From UBA11475 sp045655805 (GTDB lineage: Bacteria > Bacillota > Clostridia > Christensenellales > Borkfalkiaceae), in assembly GCA_045655805.1 (NCBI GenBank), contig JAZOPZ010000013.1, positions 1 to 64,000 on the forward strand: a stretch of 64,000 nt of DNA, read 5' to 3'. Both the position numbers and the translations under genes were made by a program. Below the pieces are notes generated by a model that was not told where the DNA came from, searched no databases, and saw nothing but the letters and a program-made list of their open reading frames with translations. How positions within the stretch are numbered: the first letter of the stretch is position 1; every line of letters starts with the position of its first letter. Positions 61,686 through 64,000 of the stretch are shown here, in pieces.

Positions 61686-63953
61686 ATGTCTTCAAGCCAA
61701 ACTAATTCAAGACTTTTTGAAGTTGCAAGCAGAATAAGAGAACTTCGTGAAATTATGGGTTATTCAGTTGCTGAAATGGCTCAAAAAACCGAAGTTTCGG
61801 AAGCATCTTACACCGCGTATGAAAGCGGTAATTTGGATATTCCGTTTTCTTTTATTCATAAGTGCGCACTTTGTTTTGGGGTGGAACTTTCCGAACTTTT
61901 AGAAGGTCAAGGCGCAAAACTTTCTAGTTATACCGTAACCCGTAAGGGTCAAGGTCAAGCGACCGCAAAGGAAGAAGGCATTGATATTAAAAACCTCGCT
62001 CCTAAATTTAGAGATAAAATTGCTGAACCTTACTACGTTAGATACGAATATTCAGCGTCTCAACAAAATAAACCTATTCATTTGGCAACGCACGGTGGTC
62101 AAGAATTTGACCTTGTATTGTCGGGTAGTTTAAAAGTTCAAATCGGCGACCATACCGAAATTTTAAATGAAGGCGACAGTATTTATTATAACAGTTCAAC
62201 ACCACACGGTATGATTGCCGTTGGTGGTACGGATTGCGTTTTTTGCGCTGTAGTTTTACCTGGTGAAACAACTAAGGAAGAAGAAGTTAGAAGTTCAATC
62301 GTAACGGCTCAAACTTCCGAAAGTTTAATCTGTGAAAAGTTTATCGACGTGGTTGAAGACGATAAAGGCGTTCTTAAGAGTATCGACTTTAAAAATACCG
62401 AAAGTTTTAACTTTGGTTACGACGTTGTCGATGCTATCGCTGATAAATATCCTGATAAACTCGCTATGCTTTACGTTGATAAGCATCATAACGAAAAAAG
62501 GTTCACTTTCAAAGATATTAAGCGCGCGTCAAATCAATGCGCTAACTATTTTGCGTCACTCGGCATCAAAAAGGGCGATAAAGTTATGCTCGTACTTAAG
62601 CGCCATTATCAATTTTGGTTCTCGATGGTTGCGCTTCATAAATTGGGCGCTGTTGCAATTCCTGCAACAAACCAACTTAAAGAACACGACTTTGAATACC
62701 GTTATAATGCAGCAGGAGTTAAAGCTATTATTTGTACTTCTGACGGGGACGTTGCCGATATTGCCGAAAGAGCAGCCCTTAATGCGCCTACACTTGAAAC
62801 TAAAATTATCGTAGGTAAGGCAAAAGACGGTTGGCATAACTTTGACGAGGAATACGTTCGTTTTACAGGTAAATTCCCAAGAACTGCTGACACTTCAGCA
62901 GGTAACGACACCGCTTTAATGTTCTTTACTTCGGGAACTACGGGTAATCCTAAAATGGCTGCACATAAGCACACTTATGCACTTGGTCACTACGTTACTG
63001 CTAAATATTGGCATTGTTGTCAAAGAGACGGCTTGCATTTTACCATTTCGGATACTGGTTGGGGTAAATCACTTTGGGGTAAACTCTACGGTCAATGGCT
63101 TTGCGAAGGTGGTGTATTCGTTTACGACTTCGATAAATTCGACGCAAGCGATATTCTTCCTATGTTTGCAAAGTATCAAATCACGACTTTCTGCGCGCCT
63201 CCAACGATGCTCCGTATGTTTATAAAGAGCGACTTAAAGAATTACGATTTATCTTCAATCAAGCATATGACTACTGCTGGTGAAGCGTTGAACCCTGAAG
63301 TTTTCCGTCAGTTTGAACTAGCAACCGGTCTTAAGATTATGGAAGGTTTTGGTCAAACTGAAACGACTCTTACGATTTGCAATCTTTTCGGCACTAAACC
63401 TAAAATCGGCTCAATGGGTAAAGCGTCGCCACAATACGACGTTGATATCGTTGACCTTGACGGCAAATCAGTACCTAACGGTGAAACTGGTGAAATCGTT
63501 ATTCGTACTGATAAGAGCGTTCCGTGCGGGTTATTTAAGGAATATTATCGCGACGGCGAACTTACCGAAGAGGTTTGGCACGACGGTATGTATCACACCA
63601 AAGATACTGCTTGGCGTGACGAGGACGGGTATTTTTACTACGTTTCTCGTATTGACGACGTTATTAAGTCTTCAGGCTATCGTATCGGACCTTTCGAAAT
63701 CGAAAGCGTTATTATGGAACTCCCTTACGTATTAGAGTGTGGCGTTTCTGCTGCTCCTGACGAAATCCGTGGTCAAGTGGTAAAGGCTAGTATCGTATTA
63801 ACAAAAGGGACTGAACCTACTGAAGAATTAAAGAAAGAAATTCAAGAATACGTTAAATCACATACAGCACCTTACAAATATCCACGTATAATCGTGTTTA
63901 AGGATGAATTACCAAAGACCATAAGTGGTAAAATCCAACGTAATAAATTATAA
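61686..63953 (+). CDS. XRE-cupin / acyl-CoA synthetase fusion
   Basis: The 755-residue protein has an XRE helix-turn-helix (about 10-70) and a cupin domain (about 115-190, His-Gly-Gly-Gln-Glu-Phe-Asp and Pro-His-Gly). A MACS-type acyl-CoA synthetase fills about 225-755. It shows Phe-Thr-Ser-Gly-Thr-Thr-Gly near 417, Gly-Phe-Gly-Gln-Thr-Glu-Thr near 556 and catalytic Lys in Thr-Ile-Ser-Gly-Lys-Ile-Gln near 748. XRE-cupin proteins are normally separate regulators. Here a DNA-binding sensor and an acid-activating enzyme are one chain. An Ile T-box controls it, suggesting 2-methylbutyrate or a similar acid as substrate. AAGGAGA precedes ATG. Confidence 0.9.
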   Translation: MSSSQTNSRLFEVASRIRELREIMGYSVAEMAQKTEVSEASYTAYESGNLDIPFSFIHKCALCFGVELSELLEGQGAKLSSYTVTRKGQGQATAKEEGIDIKNLAPKFRDKIAEPYYVRYEYSASQQNKPIHLATHGGQEFDLVLSGSLKVQIGDHTEILNEGDSIYYNSSTPHGMIAVGGTDCVFCAVVLPGETTKEEEVRSSIVTAQTSESLICEKFIDVVEDDKGVLKSIDFKNTESFNFGYDVVDAIADKYPDKLAMLYVDKHHNEKRFTFKDIKRASNQCANYFASLGIKKGDKVMLVLKRHYQFWFSMVALHKLGAVAIPATNQLKEHDFEYRYNAAGVKAIICTSDGDVADIAERAALNAPTLETKIIVGKAKDGWHNFDEEYVRFTGKFPRTADTSAGNDTALMFFTSGTTGNPKMAAHKHTYALGHYVTAKYWHCCQRDGLHFTISDTGWGKSLWGKLYGQWLCEGGVFVYDFDKFDASDILPMFAKYQITTFCAPPTMLRMFIKSDLKNYDLSSIKHMTTAGEALNPEVFRQFELATGLKIMEGFGQTETTLTICNLFGTKPKIGSMGKASPQYDVDIVDLDGKSVPNGETGEIVIRTDKSVPCGLFKEYYRDGELTEEVWHDGMYHTKDTAWRDEDGYFYYVSRIDDVIKSSGYRIGPFEIESVIMELPYVLECGVSAAPDEIRGQVVKASIVLTKGTEPTEELKKEIQEYVKSHTAPYKYPRIIVFKDELPKTISGKIQRNKL

Positions 63954-63969
63954 GTTTAATTAAAAAATC

Positions 63970-63999
63970 TTGACAGATATCATATAGATATGATATAAT
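63970..63999 (+). promoter_or_regulatory. Promoter at window end with embedded palindrome
   Basis: TTGACA (63970-63975) and TATAAT (63994-63999) are 18 bases apart. ATATCATAT-AG-ATATGATAT (63977-63996) fills the spacer with perfect 9-bp arms, a repressor-site arrangement. The controlled gene lies beyond the window. Confidence 0.75.
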
Positions 64000-64000
64000 C

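Noticed and set aside
1..64000. CRISPR arrays, insertion sequences, integrases and tRNA genes
   Set aside because: I found no regularly spaced repeats, transposase or integrase frames, or tRNA cloverleaf sequences.

Overview
The window is low-GC chromosomal DNA of an anaerobic Firmicute. It most resembles Clostridia, probably a gut lineage; I cannot fix genus or family from sequence alone. Supporting signs are three T-box leaders, a long SRP RNA with an Alu domain, a CIRCE-controlled hrcA-grpE-dnaK-dnaJ cluster, the spore maturation pair spmA-spmB, a glycyl-radical enzyme remnant, and many near-consensus promoters with 17-base spacers and AGGAG-type ribosome binding sites.

Bases 1-18600 are accessory. 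They hold AraC regulators, a secreted-fibre-like locus (two small secreted proteins flanking a SipW-type signal peptidase), a PHP phosphoesterase, and a glycan-degradation set: a GH99/WbsX-like protein, an SGNH esterase, a GH28-like beta-helix protein, a GH3 glycosidase, an esterase lipoprotein and a sialate O-acetylesterase piece. A MATE transporter and a beta-propeller-like protein follow. Decay is striking here. The GH99-like gene has an in-frame TAA, the SGNH gene a TAG and the MATE gene a TGA. An SDR gene carries two frameshifts and is fused to a deleted glycyl-radical enzyme, and the esterase keeps only its N-terminus. Nearby GH3, GH28-like and lipoprotein genes are intact.

Bases 18600-56300 are mostly core genes: SRP RNA (minus strand), T-box-ileS with an rRNA methyltransferase, pdxY divergent from a MocR/PdxR-type regulator, gpsA, two RluA-type pseudouridine synthases, a large surface protein, rqcH, tig-clpP-clpX, an oxidoreductase/isomerase operon with an AraC regulator, spmAB, metG, tatD, rsmA-rdgB-phosphodiesterase, a frameshifted EamA transporter, tex, a surface MBL-fold hydrolase with a nucleoside hydrolase, and the heat-shock cluster.

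Bases 56300-64000 hold the most unusual region. A T-box with a leucine CTC specifier precedes a three-gene operon: a 2-isopropylmalate-synthase-like protein lacking the catalytic metal ligands but keeping the leucine-binding domain, a TIM-barrel/acyl-CoA synthetase fusion, and an amidohydrolase. A second T-box with an isoleucine ATC specifier precedes an XRE-cupin/acyl-CoA synthetase fusion. I infer a branched-chain-acid activation system controlled by leucine and isoleucine supply, possibly feeding reductive carboxylation to these amino acids. This is not proven by the sequence.
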